Shown one piece after another: positions 32,561 through 43,780 of a stretch of DNA of 64,000 nucleotides. Each line of letters begins with the position of its first letter. Position 1 is the stretch's first letter. Source of the DNA: Lucinisca nassula (taxonomy: Eukaryota > Mollusca > Bivalvia > Lucinida > Lucinidae); assembly GCA_963580285.1 (NCBI GenBank), contig OY757020.1, forward strand, positions 104,597,497-104,661,496. Direction: 5' to 3'. The position numbers and the translations under genes were made by a program. The notes below the pieces were generated by a model. That model did no database searches and had not been told where the DNA came from. It was given only the letters and a program-made list of their open reading frames with translations.

Positions 32561-33466
32561 AAGAGCTTAGTTTGGTACTTAGAGTCCAACTACCTCATTT
32601 CAGAATAGCAATCAAGTTTTCGTTCGGAACGTAGTACCAACGACAATTTAATAAGACTAGCAACCTTTAAACGAAATGCTTTTCTTAACAAAGAACACGT
32701 ACTAGTTGTCTTTTTCGGCTTGGAGAAAGCATATGATACAACATGGCGTTATGGAATATTGAAAGATCTCCATAACATTGGCTTAAGAGGAAAACTTGCC
32801 AGTTTTATTGAAAGCTTTTTTAGGGGAGCGCATGTTTCAGGTGCGTGTGGGGACTACCGTGTCAGATCTCTATGATCAAGAACAGGGTGTCCCACAGGGT
32901 AGTATTCTTTCAACTGCGCTATTTAACATCAAAATAAACAATATTGTTCAATGTTTCGACGACAAAACAGATTGTTCATTGTATGATGATGATTGTTGTA
33001 TATGTTAACGTTCAAAAAATATGAAAACAATTGAACGAAACAAAATTTAAAAAAGAATAGATGAATGGACTGATAAAAATGGTATCAAGTTCTCCAAGTC
33101 GAAAACGCAGTGTGTTCATTTTTGTGAGCTACGGAAAATTCAAGAAACACGAACATCCTTCCCCGGTTTTATACGGATCACAAATTCCTGTTGTTGAAGA
33201 AGCCAAATTTCTTGGGGTCATATTTTATCAAAAGTTCTTTTATTCCCCATATTAAATATCTTAAAGCGAAATGATTAAAAGCTTTGAATCTTTTGAAAGT
33301 TTTAGCTCATTCAAGTTGGGGAGCAGATCGGTATACATACCGGTCTTTAATGGTCTTCAATAAGATCTAAATTAGATTATGGGTCTGTTGTTTATGGTTC
33401 TGCCAGAAAGTCCTATTTAAAATCTTTGGATACTATCCATCACCAAGGCCTTCGTTTGGCTATTAG
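32561..33466 (+). pseudogene. Family N ORF2 fragment (RT), degenerate
   Basis: From NKSLVWYLES through FGLEKAYDTTW, GVPQGSILSTALF and a damaged motif C (LYDDDCCIC) to HHQGLRLA. Several indels and stops are present. About 380 bp of ORF2 are missing between this and the inverted piece. It ends at a hAT-like terminus. Confidence 0.85.
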
Positions 33467-34800
33467 GGTTGGGTATCGCCTTTGAAAAACGTATCGTGAT
33501 ATATCGCGATATAAGGGGGTATATCGCGATATGCATCACGTAAGGGGGTATATCGCGATATGCATCACGATATATCGCAACTATATAGAAGTTTGAAAAA
33601 TATGAACATTAATGTGTTGTTTCCATCTACTTATTGAGTACTTGACTATTACTTGTACTATTAAACTCTACCGGCCCCGATATCTCAGTTGGTAGTGTCC
33701 GCTCCATGGAACGGGAGGTCACGGGTTCGATCCCGGGCCGCGACATACCAAAGTCGTTAAAAATGGTACTAGCTGCTCCTCGCTTGGCACTCAGATTTAC
33801 GGGGTAGAGCTAGGACTGGTCGACCCAGTGTCAGCATAATATGACTGGGACATGATACTTCAGTGAGACAGCACTATACAAGTGAGCACTGAGCTCCCTG
33901 TCGCAACCAGACACCGTCGTGATATGACTGAAAAATTGTTGAAAGCGACGTTAAACCCAAATTCACACACATAGTACTAGTAAATGTATATATAAAATCT
34001 ATTAAACATACAAAAAGAACAGTGTCTGTCTTATTCTGCTTCCAATGAATAGAAATGTGACAATGCCAGACAATCAGTGGTGCTGGTGCTGAAGTGACTA
34101 CAGAAGATGACTCAGCTGACTAGAATTTGGCAACGAGTAATAAATTGAATATCAAATCTGCCACAGAACTAGAAATGTTGTAATGTGACTGGAGAAATAT
34201 TGCAAAATTTGAAATATACAATACATTGACAATATGATATATTTAAAGAGACCCAGAGACTATTGACTACTAGTGACTAGAGTTTCAAATTATATTGTGG
34301 CCACATGGCACAAGACTAGAAATGCTGTAAAGTGAGAGATAGATATTTGATGGTTCATTATTATGATCATACCCTTAAACTGGCCTTAAATGATCAAGCC
34401 AGAACAGGTCAGATACATACTTGCCTGATATTAAGTACCTTTCTGTAGAAAAAGATTAAGCAACTGTTACCACATTTTACTTAATATTTTTCTTTAGAAA
34501 GATAAGAATATCTACATATTTGGACTTACTGTTTGACCGTTGTTGTGTAACTATGTCGCCTGCTGTTGAAAAAACTCTTTCCGATGGCACACTCGTTGCT
34601 GGGATACATAACAAGCTCTTTGCCATTCTAGCAAGCAGTGGGTAGGAGTTCTGGTGGGTTTTCCACCAAGCTAGTGCATTCTGAGTTAAGTTTATAGTTG
34701 GTTCTTGTTTGTAGGCAGTCAACTGAATTTCAGCCTGCTCAATTGGGACTTTATAGAACATATTTAACTTCAATACAGCTGGCCACAAGGCCTTGGTCTT
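33467..34800 (-). pseudogene. hAT transposon remnant with dimerisation domain
   Basis: The left edge TAGGGTTGGGTATCGCC resembles hAT termini (CAGGGTTGGG) and is followed by repeated TATATCGCGATA palindromes. The minus-strand ORF (34477-34800 usable part) reads NALAWWKTHQNSYPLLARMA, then LCIPATSVPSERVFSTAGDI, the conserved C-terminal dimerisation region of hAT transposases of the ZBED type. The rest of the transposase is missing; the apparent N terminus of the ORF is translated tandem repeat. A SINE lies inside. Confidence 0.75.
33672..33970 (+). mobile_element. tRNA-derived SINE
   Basis: The head (33672-33743) is tRNA-like, with box A TCTCAGTTGGTAG, box B GGTTCGATCCC and closing ends CGGCCC/GGGCCG. 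A ~230 bp body follows (GGGGTAGAGCTAGGACTGG...GAGCACTGAGCTCCC). The tail AAGCGACGTTAAACCC resembles the family-N 3' end. The head would supply an internal Pol III promoter. The name of the mollusc SINE family is left open. Confidence 0.7.
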
Positions 34801-36300
34801 TGATATTTGGTATGAAGCTTCATCTAGTGGACCTCTACCAAGATTGTTCAAATTATGACCCGGAAACCAAAAATGCCCCCGCCTCGGGGCCCTCTGGTTT
34901 TACATAGACTTATATATGGAAAATTTTTAAAAATCTTCTTCTGTGAAACCACAAGGCCTAGGTCTTTGATATTTGATGTGAAATTTCATCTAGTGGACCT
35001 CTATCTATAGCCCTGGGGCCAAAAATGCCCCCGCCTCGAGACCCTTTGATTTTACATAGATTTATATAGGGAAATCTTTAAAAATCTTCTTCTCTGAAAC
35101 CGCAAGACCAAGGTCTTTGATATTTGGTATGAAGCTTCATCTAGTGGACCCCTACCAAGATTGTTCAATTTATAGTGCTGGGGCCAAAAATGCCCCCGCC
35201 CCGGGGCCCTTTGATTTTACATGGGCTTATATAGGGAAAATTTTTACAAATCTTCTTCTCTGAAACCGCAAGGCCCAAGTCTTTGATATTTGGTATGAAG
35301 CTTCATCTAGTGGACCCCTACCAAGATTGTTCAAATTATAGGGCTTGGGCCGAAAATGCCCCCGCCCCGGGGCCCTTTGGTTTTACATGGACTTATAAAG
35401 GGAAAATCTTCTTCTCTGAAACTGCAAGGCCCAGGTCTTTGGTATTTGGTATGAAGCTTCATTTTGTGGACCTCTACCAAGATTGTTCAAATTATAGCCC
35501 TGGGGCTAAAAATGCCCCCGCTCTGGGGCCCTTTGGTTTTACATGGGCTTATATAGGGAAATCTGGAAAAATCTTCTTCTCTGAAACCACAAGGCCTTGG
35601 TCTTTGATATTTGGTATGAAGCTTCATCTAGTGGACCTCTTCCAAGATTGTTCAAATTATGGCCCTGAGACCAAAAATGCCCCCGCCTCGGGGCCCTCTG
35701 GTTTTACATAGACTTATATAGGGAAAATCTTTAAAAATCTTCTTCTGTGAAACCACAAGGCCTAGGTCTTTGATATTTGATGTGAAATTTCATCTAGTGG
35801 ACCTCTATCTATAGCCCTGGGGCCAAAATGCCCCCGCCTCGAGACCCTTTGGTTTTACATAGATTTATATAGGGAAATCTTTAAAAATCTTCTTTTATGA
35901 AACTGCAAGGCCCATGTCTCTGATATTTGGTATGGAGCTTCATCTAGTGGACCTCTACCAAGATTGTTCAAATTATAGCTCTCGGGTCACAAATGCCCCC
36001 GCCCCAGGGCCCTTTGATTTTACATAGACTTATATAAATATGAGATAATCTTTGAAAATCTTCTTATCTGAAACCGCAAGGCCCAGGTCTTCGATATTTG
36101 GTGTGTAGCTTCATCTAGTGGACCTTTGCCAAGATTGTTCAAAGTATAGCCTTTGTTGATATTTGGAATGAAGCTTCACCTTTTCAGACCTCCCTCAACA
36201 TTATGCACATTATAGCCCTGGAGTCAATAATGCCCCCCCCCCCGGGGCCCACTTGTTACTCTATGGATCAGGTGAGCGATCCAGGGCCATCATGGCCCTC
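34785..36300 (+). repeat. Tandem array, ~160 bp period with higher-order structure
   Basis: Units contain GTCTTTGATATTTGGTATG, AGCTTCATCTAGTGGACC, AATGCCCCCGCC and TTTTACATAGACTTATATA. At least nine copies. The block at 34791 is repeated with shared private variants at 35595 (804 bp later), indicating a second-level duplication. It ends with GGTGAGCGATCCAGGGCC. Confidence 0.85.
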
Positions 36301-36305
36301 TTGTA

Positions 36306-36869
36306 AAAATTCCTTTTAATAATTTTAAACCATTTATCAACAGATACATCTTGTCGGAATGGCAAGGCGAATGGGACCTTACAATAAATAACAAACTCCA
36401 TGCAATTAAACCTGTCGTTGGAACAAAATGCGCTCCTCCACAGTTTTCCAAGAAAGAGGATGTAGTATTAACACGACTGCGCATTGGTCATACTAAGAGT
36501 TACTCATTCTTATATTTTGAATGGTGATGATCAGCCTTCTTGTGTAGGATGTGATCGGCCATTCACTGTTAAACATATCTTAATTGAATGTGTAGACTTT
36601 TCACAGTCCCGTGACTTATACTTCAAAGCTGACACTTTGCAACAATTGTTTCAAGATGTACCTGTTGATAATACTATTTTATTCTTAAAAGATATTGGTC
36701 TTCTTCATAAGATTTAACTGTTTCTGATTTTTATAAATATCATACTTACCTTTTTACTTTTTTATATCCTCATAATTCTTCATGCCGTTTAACCATTAAC
36801 CGTTTGACGCTTATGACCCACAAAGAGGGTTGACGCGTCGTTAAACACGAAATCATCATCATCATCATC
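36306..36869 (+). mobile_element. Family N 3' fragment (end of ORF2, 3' UTR, ATC tail)
   Basis: It starts inside ORF2 at IPFNNFKPFINRY and contains a one-base insertion near 36495. The C-terminal zinc motif SCVGCDRPFTVKHILIECVD is kept. It ends in (ATC)n. It may be the downstream end of the copy broken at 33466, with ~800 bp of ORF2 lost. Confidence 0.85.
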
Positions 36870-36984
36870 GACATTTGTATAAAAAATAAGTATGTGACCT
36901 TGACCCCAAAGTCAAGCACAAGTGTGGGGACAGTGCTGTTGAAAAGTTTAGATAACTACCTGCAACATTACAATAAATATCAGT

Positions 36985-37940
36985 GAAATCCATAAAAAAA
37001 TGATGAAGAAATACCTGTCCAATTAATATTAAAGGCAAAATCACTGGACCATGAAATATAGTTCACAGTGACCTACATTCATTTTGGGTTTAAATATTGG
37101 GTCATACTGAATCATTATCCAATAGTATGATGATAACATATCATATGGCCTTGAAGATATATGAAAAAATCACTGGACCATGAAATATAGGTCACAACTT
37201 ACATTTATTTGTGGGTTGAATGCCAGGTCATACTGACTCATAATCTGAAAGTATCATCTTCATATAACCAGCATTAATCAATGTATGATAAAATCACTGG
37301 ACCATGAAATATAGGTCACAATGACCTACATTTAGTTTGGGGTCAAACATCAGGTCATACTGAGTTACAATCCCAAAGTATCATGTTCATACATCAAACA
37401 GTAATACAGATATATGGCAAAATCACTGGACCATGAAATATGGGTCATAGAGACCTACATTTATTTGGGGTTTAAACACTGGTTCATACTGACTCATTAT
37501 TCAATAGTATGATGATACCATATCAAATGGTCTTGAAGATATAAGGCAAAATCACTGGACCATAAAATATAGGTCATAACAACTTACATTTATTTGTAGG
37601 TCAAATGCCAGGACATATAGACTCATAATCTGAAAGTATCATCTTCATACAACCAACTTTACTCAAATCACTGAACCATGAAATATAGGTCAAAATGACC
37701 TATATTTGGTTTGGAGTCAAACATTAGGTCATACTGAGTCACAAACCCAAAGTATCATGTTCATACATTTATCAGTTATCCAGATATAAGGCAAACTCAC
37801 TGGACCATGAAATAAAGGTCACAGTTACCTGTATTTATATTGGAATCAAACATCAAATCATACAGGCTCAGAATCCCAAAGTACCATGTTCATACATCCA
37901 GTAATCCAGGTATTAGGCAAAATCAGTTGGCAAGTAAAAC
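36985..37940 (+). repeat. Tandem array, ~125 bp period, ~8 copies
   Basis: Each unit begins AATCACTGGACCATGAAATA and includes GGTCA(C/A)A..GACCTACATTTA and TCATACTGA(C/G)TCA. Confidence 0.85.
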
Positions 37941-38929
37941 GTGGAAATTCACTTGTCCAACCAAAAATGTACACACCCAGAAAAAATGATAAATTCTTGA
38001 GATTTTAAAATTGAAATAGATGGATACTTGTTAGAATTGCCTCAGTGAGGCGATCCTTACAAGTAAACACAACATCTTTACATGGAACAAAAATAAAAGG
38101 TCCTCAAAACTAGCCTCTTTTATAAGATGAACCATTTATAGGCTTGTCCCAGGGCAAGTAAATTGAAAGTTTTCACTTGTCCGGAGTCACATGGGACAAG
38201 TAGGACAAGTCGGGCATAGTATTTCCACAGGCCTGCCCCTAAACCCCTTGGAGGGGGTTGGGATTACCCACTATGTAAGTGTGAATAGGGATGTGCCACA
38301 CAAATGGGGCCCTATTTTAGAGTCTGTCCGGAACAGGGTTGTGTTCCACTGGGAAAAAATTGGAAAGGGATTGGCCTGTCTGAGAAGGTCCATGCCCGCC
38401 TGGAAAGGGGTTCATGCATGTCTCACGACACCCAAAGTGAACAAAAATCTTGAATTGAGCTTAACTAAGCTTGCATTTGAGAGATTCTTGTCATATTTTC
38501 AATGAATATGAAAGGTACATGGTTTTCGACAGAGTTTATGCTACTTTATTAGTTTTTGTCTGTAACAGGGTATGGCTTTTCAACGTTTTGTCTGGAAAGG
38601 GGTGTCAATTTTGCCCACAACAGGGTATGGATCACTGTCTGGAACGGGTTAGGGGTCCGAGACCCTGGGCAGCACATCCCCACCATTTTTCAAGGTAGGT
38701 GCCCCCTCCTCCTTTCAACAATCTCTTGATACGCACAGAAAAGAATTAGCACTCGCCCAGTCACCCAATGCGAGTAAAAATACAGTTGGGCCCCTAGAAA
38801 GTTGCAGACGGTCGCCCAGCTGGCGACCATGAAACCGTTTTTAGATCTCACAATTTTCGGCATTCTTGTGCAAATTATTGAATTCACCTTTATCTGTCTG
38901 TTGCACAATTGAAATTAATCTAAAAAATT
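37941..38929. other. Unassigned DNA with one hairpin repeat
   Basis: No supported gene. The ORF at 38191-38505 shows no motif. The region contains scattered GGACAAGT and CTGGAA repeats. Confidence 0.4.
38020..38070 (+). repeat. Dispersed hairpin repeat, copy 5
   Basis: TACTTGTTAGAATTGCCTC and GAGGCGATCCTTACAAGTA form a 19 bp stem with an AGT loop, the same design as the four copies at 1061-2002. Confidence 0.7.
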
Positions 38930-41900
38930 TTGTTGTTTTTTTCTGTTCCTTCACTTGTAAAAATCCATTTTTACGTAGAATTCGTCGAGGTGGCCGCCAT
39001 ATTTGTTTACTCAAATAACTACTTGATTCGTGTACGCCGAACCGACCTTCAAGCTGTAGCAGTATCGGTTTCTCTGGATAAAGAAACTACAGTTTGCTCT
39101 CTATATATCCCACCCTCATTTTCTTTAAAGCCCGAACATCTTGACTCATTGCTGAGTCAACTTCCATCGCCATATCTTTTAGTTGGCGACTTCAATGGTC
39201 ACAATATTCTATGGGGCTGTAAAGATGTCAATAACAGAGGAGCACTTGTCGAAGATTTTATTGCAAAGAACGATCTTTGCTTGATGAATGATAAATCTTA
39301 TACTTACCTTCACCCTGCGACAGGTCATTTGTCTTCTTTAGATCTCTCTTTGTGTCACCCATCTCTCTTCTTGGACTATGACTGGTCTGTTCATGATGAT
39401 CAGTGCGGAAGTGATCACTTTCCTGTTATAATAGAGAGCGTAAACGAACCAGATGAAGACTGTAACCAGAAATGGAAAATGAATAAAGCCGACTGGGAAT
39501 TATTCCATAATTTATGTGAAGAAGAGTTATCAGTTGATCACTTAAATGAATCATCTGACATTGTTTCTGATTTCACAGATACACTTATTAACATATCAGA
39601 ACAATGCATTCCAAAGACCTCCACAAATACTAAGAAAAGCAAGCCTTGGTTTAATAATGACTGTAAAGAAGCTATTAAAAAGCGTAAACAGGCTCTAAAT
39701 AAGTTCTGCAAAAGTCCCACTTCAGAAAAGCTAAACGACGTAAAAGTTTTTAGAGCTAAAGCTCGGCGAACAATCCGAGCTTCAAAACGAAAGTCATGGA
39801 GAGAATATGTCTCCAAATTGAACTACAAAACCCCAATTAAAAAGGTTTGGGATATGGTACGAAAAATTTCAGGAAAAACAAAGTCCTCTAGTTTTACACA
39901 TTTAAATACTGAATTTGACACAATAGCTTCAACAAAAAAAGATATTTCAGATACTCTTGGTCACACATTCTTGAGAAATTCATCATCGCGTAATTATTCT
40001 GACACTTTTAGAAATTTTAAAAAGAACCAAGAGAAAAGAAATCTTAACTTCAAATCCCTTAATCACGAAGAATACAACACACCTTTTAACTTATCCGAAC
40101 TCGTTGAAGCCATTGAAAAATCACATGATACGGCAACCGGCCCCGATGAAATTCATTATCAGATGCTTAAGCATCTGCCAAAAAGTTCTCTTACAACACT
40201 TTTAGATATCTTTAATAATATTTGGGAAACGGGGGTCTGTCCTGAGAGTTGGCGTGTAGCTACAGTTGTACCAATTCCGAAACCAGGGAAAGATCATGCA
40301 GAACCTACAAATTATCGTCCGATAGCTTTGACAAGTTGTTTGTGTAAAACATTGGAGAGAATGATAAACAAGAGATTAGTCTGGTACTTAGAGTCCAACA
40401 ACCTCATTTCAGAATATCAATCGGGTTTTCGTTCGGAACGTAGTACCAATGACAATTTAATAAGACTAGAAACATTTATACGAGATGCTTTTATTAACAA
40501 AGACCACGTAGTGGCTGTCTTTTTCGACTTGGAGAAAGCATATGATACAACATGGCGTTATGGAATATTGAAAGATCTACATAACATTGGCTTAAGAGGA
40601 AAACTTCCCAGTTTTATTGAAAGCTTTTTAGGGGAGCGCATGTTTCAGGTGCGTGTGGGGTCTACCCTGTCAGATTTCTATGATCAAGAACAGGGTGTCC
40701 CACAGGGTAGTATTCTTTCAACTACGCTATTTAACATCAAAATAAACAATATTGTACAATGTTTGGACGACAAAACTGATTGTTCATTGTATGTTGATGA
40801 TTTTTGTATATGTTACCGTTCAAAAAATATGAAAACAATTGAACGAAAGTTACAACAAAATTTAAAAAGAATAGAAGAATGGACTGATAAAAATGGTTTC
40901 AAGTTCTCCAAGTCGAAAACGCAGTGTGTTCATTTTTGTAAACTACGGAAGAAACACGAACATCCTTCCCTGTTTTTATACGGATCACAAATTCCTGTTG
41001 TTGATGAAGCCAAATTTCTTGGGGTCATATTTGATCAAAAGTTATCTTTTATTCCTCATATTAAATATCTTAAAGCGAAATGCTTAAAAGCTTTGAATCT
41101 TTTGAAAGTTTTAGCTCATACAAATTGGGGAGCAGATCGGTATACTTTATTACATCTTTACCGGTCTTTAATAAGATCTAAATTAGATTATGGGTCTGTT
41201 GTTTATGGTTCTGCCAGAAAGTCCCATTTGAAATCCTTGGATACTATCCATCACCAAGGCCTTCGTCTGGCCATGGGAGCCTTCCGTACTTCTCCCGTAT
41301 TAAGCCTTTATGTAGAAGCAGGTGAACCATCTTTAACCTCGCGCAGAGAGAAACTTTCTCTTCAGTATGCTATCAGACTTGCTGCAAATCCATCTAACCC
41401 GGCATCCAAAATTTCATTTTCACCTCAATTTGTAGATAATTATGAACTAAAACCCACAGCAATCAAACCTTTTGGATTACGTATTTTACCACTGCTGGAA
41501 AATTCAGGTATCGACCTTAAAAATATTCAAAAACATGAAACCGCCGAAGTTCCATCTTGGTGTATTGAACAACCTTCTATTCTGTTCGACTTACATGATG
41601 GAAAAAAATCCGAATCAAATCCAATACTTCTCAAACAAAACTTTCAGGTACTGCAGTCACGTTACAATGATTACCAGCAAGTCTATACTGATGGTTCGAA
41701 AGAAGGAGATAAAGTTGGCTGTGCGTATGTTTCTAAAGATACGCACAAAACCATGCGCCTTCCAGATGGTTCATCTATTTTTACAGCTGAAGCCAAAGCA
41801 ATAGACCTAGCTTTAGATTTTATCAGTTCTTCAACAATTCAAAAAGCAATTATATTTTCTGATTCACTTTCTGTGCTTAAGGCTTTAGACCATTCATCAT

Positions 41901-42472
41901 CTAAAAATCCTCAAATTCAAAAATTGATCGAAAAACATCATGAAATTTCTAAAACACACCAAATCTTGTTTTGTTGGCTTCCGAGCCATATTGGCATTGT
42001 CGGCAATGAATATGCTGACAAGAAGGCAAAGGAATCGCTCAATCTTGATCCATCTGTTTTTAAAATTCCTTTTAATAATTTTAAACCATTTATCAACCGA
42101 TACATCTTGTCGGAATGGCAGGGCGAATGGGACCGTGCAATAAATAACAAACTCCATGCCATTAAACCTGTCGTTAGTACAAAATGCTCTCCTCCACAGT
42201 TTTCCAGAAAAGAGGACGTAGTATTAACACGACTGCGCATCGGCCATACTAGAGTTACTCATTCTTATATTTTTAATGGTGATGATCAACCTTCTTGTGT
42301 AGGTTGTGATCAGCCATTCACTGTGAAACATATCTTAATTGACTGTGTTGACTTTTCACCCTCACGTATTTTATATTTCAAAGCTGACACTTTACAACAA
42401 CTGTTTCGAGATGTACCTGTTGATAATATTATTTTATTCTTAAAAGAAATTGGACTTTTTCATAAGATTTAA
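38930..42472 (+). CDS. Open 1180-codon ORF: host-derived leader fused to truncated family N ORF2
   Basis: The first ~37 residues come from flanking DNA; from TDLQAVAVSVSLDKET onward it is ORF2 lacking the first ~86 residues. It therefore lacks the WNCRG and LQET endonuclease residues but keeps GDFNGHN and SDHFPV. The RT (FFDLEKAYDTTW, YVDDF), the RNase H (YTDGSKEGD ... SHIGIVGNEYAD) and the C-terminal CX2CX7HX4C motif are intact. The frame continuity across the junction is probably chance. Endonuclease activity is not expected; RT activity is conceivable if expressed. I treat it as a remnant with an open frame. Confidence 0.7.
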   Translation: MLFFSVPSLVKIHFYVEFVEVAAIFVYSNNYLIRVRRTDLQAVAVSVSLDKETTVCSLYIPPSFSLKPEHLDSLLSQLPSPYLLVGDFNGHNILWGCKDVNNRGALVEDFIAKNDLCLMNDKSYTYLHPATGHLSSLDLSLCHPSLFLDYDWSVHDDQCGSDHFPVIIESVNEPDEDCNQKWKMNKADWELFHNLCEEELSVDHLNESSDIVSDFTDTLINISEQCIPKTSTNTKKSKPWFNNDCKEAIKKRKQALNKFCKSPTSEKLNDVKVFRAKARRTIRASKRKSWREYVSKLNYKTPIKKVWDMVRKISGKTKSSSFTHLNTEFDTIASTKKDISDTLGHTFLRNSSSRNYSDTFRNFKKNQEKRNLNFKSLNHEEYNTPFNLSELVEAIEKSHDTATGPDEIHYQMLKHLPKSSLTTLLDIFNNIWETGVCPESWRVATVVPIPKPGKDHAEPTNYRPIALTSCLCKTLERMINKRLVWYLESNNLISEYQSGFRSERSTNDNLIRLETFIRDAFINKDHVVAVFFDLEKAYDTTWRYGILKDLHNIGLRGKLPSFIESFLGERMFQVRVGSTLSDFYDQEQGVPQGSILSTTLFNIKINNIVQCLDDKTDCSLYVDDFCICYRSKNMKTIERKLQQNLKRIEEWTDKNGFKFSKSKTQCVHFCKLRKKHEHPSLFLYGSQIPVVDEAKFLGVIFDQKLSFIPHIKYLKAKCLKALNLLKVLAHTNWGADRYTLLHLYRSLIRSKLDYGSVVYGSARKSHLKSLDTIHHQGLRLAMGAFRTSPVLSLYVEAGEPSLTSRREKLSLQYAIRLAANPSNPASKISFSPQFVDNYELKPTAIKPFGLRILPLLENSGIDLKNIQKHETAEVPSWCIEQPSILFDLHDGKKSESNPILLKQNFQVLQSRYNDYQQVYTDGSKEGDKVGCAYVSKDTHKTMRLPDGSSIFTAEAKAIDLALDFISSSTIQKAIIFSDSLSVLKALDHSSSKNPQIQKLIEKHHEISKTHQILFCWLPSHIGIVGNEYADKKAKESLNLDPSVFKIPFNNFKPFINRYILSEWQGEWDRAINNKLHAIKPVVSTKCSPPQFSRKEDVVLTRLRIGHTRVTHSYIFNGDDQPSCVGCDQPFTVKHILIDCVDFSPSRILYFKADTLQQLFRDVPVDNIILFLKEIGLFHKI

Positions 42473-42623
42473 CTGTTTCAGATTTTTATACATTATCATT
42501 CTGACTTTTTACTTTTAATATCATCATAATTATTCATGCCATTTAACCATTAACCGTTTGACGCTTATGACCCACAAAGAGGGTTGACGCGTCGTTAAAC
42601 ACGAAATCATCATCATCATCATC
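39040..42623 (+). mobile_element. Family N copy C, 5'-truncated, with TSD
   Basis: It begins inside the endonuclease region of ORF2 and runs to the (ATC)n tail. GTGTACGCCG flanks it at 39030-39039 and 42624-42633. The empty site reads GTGTACGCCGTACAC, a palindrome. Over most of its length copy C is the closest relative of copy E. Confidence 0.95.
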
Positions 42624-42633
42624 GTGTACGCCG

Positions 42634-42750
42634 TACACGGAGCATGGCTTACGCTAAATACCGGAACAAAATACCGAAACTTATCGCAGTTGGTGGTATT
42701 AATTATAGAGTTTATCTGCTAGGAATAATTTTAATTGCCAAACATTAATA
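42634..42750. other. Short host flank of copy C
   Basis: No feature recognised. Confidence 0.4.
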
Positions 42751-43102
42751 ATATTACAAATACAAAGAATTTCTCCCCTACGCTGGCAAAGGTAAAACAT
42801 ATTTTCTTTTTTGTTTCTTTGTGATGCCTTCTTTGTTTGTCTCCATTACTATCATGCAGACTAAAACTGAGATGAATCTGGCTTTTATACAAAGTACTAT
42901 CCATCTATCTATCTTAAGCTCATTTTTGAGCTGGTCAGTTTACCTTTTCACACTTTGCCTTGGAGACTTTATCCGTAAGCAGTTAAACAGTATAGTGCAC
43001 ATTTTCGCAAGAAACTGACAATTGCCCTTCTTTAACCAGCAGAAAGAAGAGAATGACCGTAGAAAAGAAATTGATGAAAAATCTACACCAAAGAATGTTG
43101 CC

Positions 43103-43174
43103 GGCCCAGGCAGGAATTCAACCTGCACGCTCCTGAAAACCAGTTGGAGGCGCATCCGACTGAACTATCAGGGC
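43103..43174 (-). tRNA. tRNA-like sequence, first copy of the duplication (possibly pseudo)
   Basis: The minus strand reads GCCCTGATAGTTCAGTCGG (box A-like) and, at tRNA spacing, GCAGGTTGAATTCCTGC (T arm and box B-like). The ends GCCC and GGGC can pair. The D stem pairs poorly and the anticodon is unclear, so this may be a tRNA pseudogene or SINE head. Confidence 0.35.
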
Positions 43175-43708
43175 TGGGCAATCCAGGCTCGAACAAAGTT
43201 TTTTATTGTTGTCAAACAATTTAGTCCTGGGGCCCTAACTTTTTGGCTGGGCCCCTATGTTTTAAATTTTAAGGGCCAAGTTGGCCCCTGTGAGAAAAAT
43301 GTTAGTCCTTATCCCCTGATACGGGTGAAATTCCAAAAGAATGGCATCTAGCAAACATATTACAAATACAAAGAATTTCTCCCCTACGCTGGCAAAGGTA
43401 AAACATATTTTCTTTTTTGTTTCTTTGTGATGCCTTCTTTGTTTGTCTCCATTACTATCATGCAGACTAAAACTGAGATGAATCTGGCTTTTATACAAAG
43501 TACTATCCATCTATCTATCTTAAGCTCATTTTTGAGCTGGTCAGTTTACCTTTTCACACTTTGCCTTGGAGACTTTATCCGTAAGCAGTTAAACAGTATA
43601 GTGCACATTTTCGCAAGAAACTGACAATTGCCCTTCTTTAACCAGCAGAAAGAAGAGAATGACCGTAGAAAAGAAATTGATGAAAAATCTACACCAAAGA
43701 ATGTTGCC

Positions 43709-43780
43709 GGCCCAGGCAGGAATTCAACCTGCACGCTCCTGAAAACCAGTTGGAGGCGCATCCGACTGAACTATCAGGGC
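43709..43780 (-). tRNA. tRNA-like sequence, second copy of the duplication (possibly pseudo)
   Basis: Identical to 43103-43174. Confidence 0.35.
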
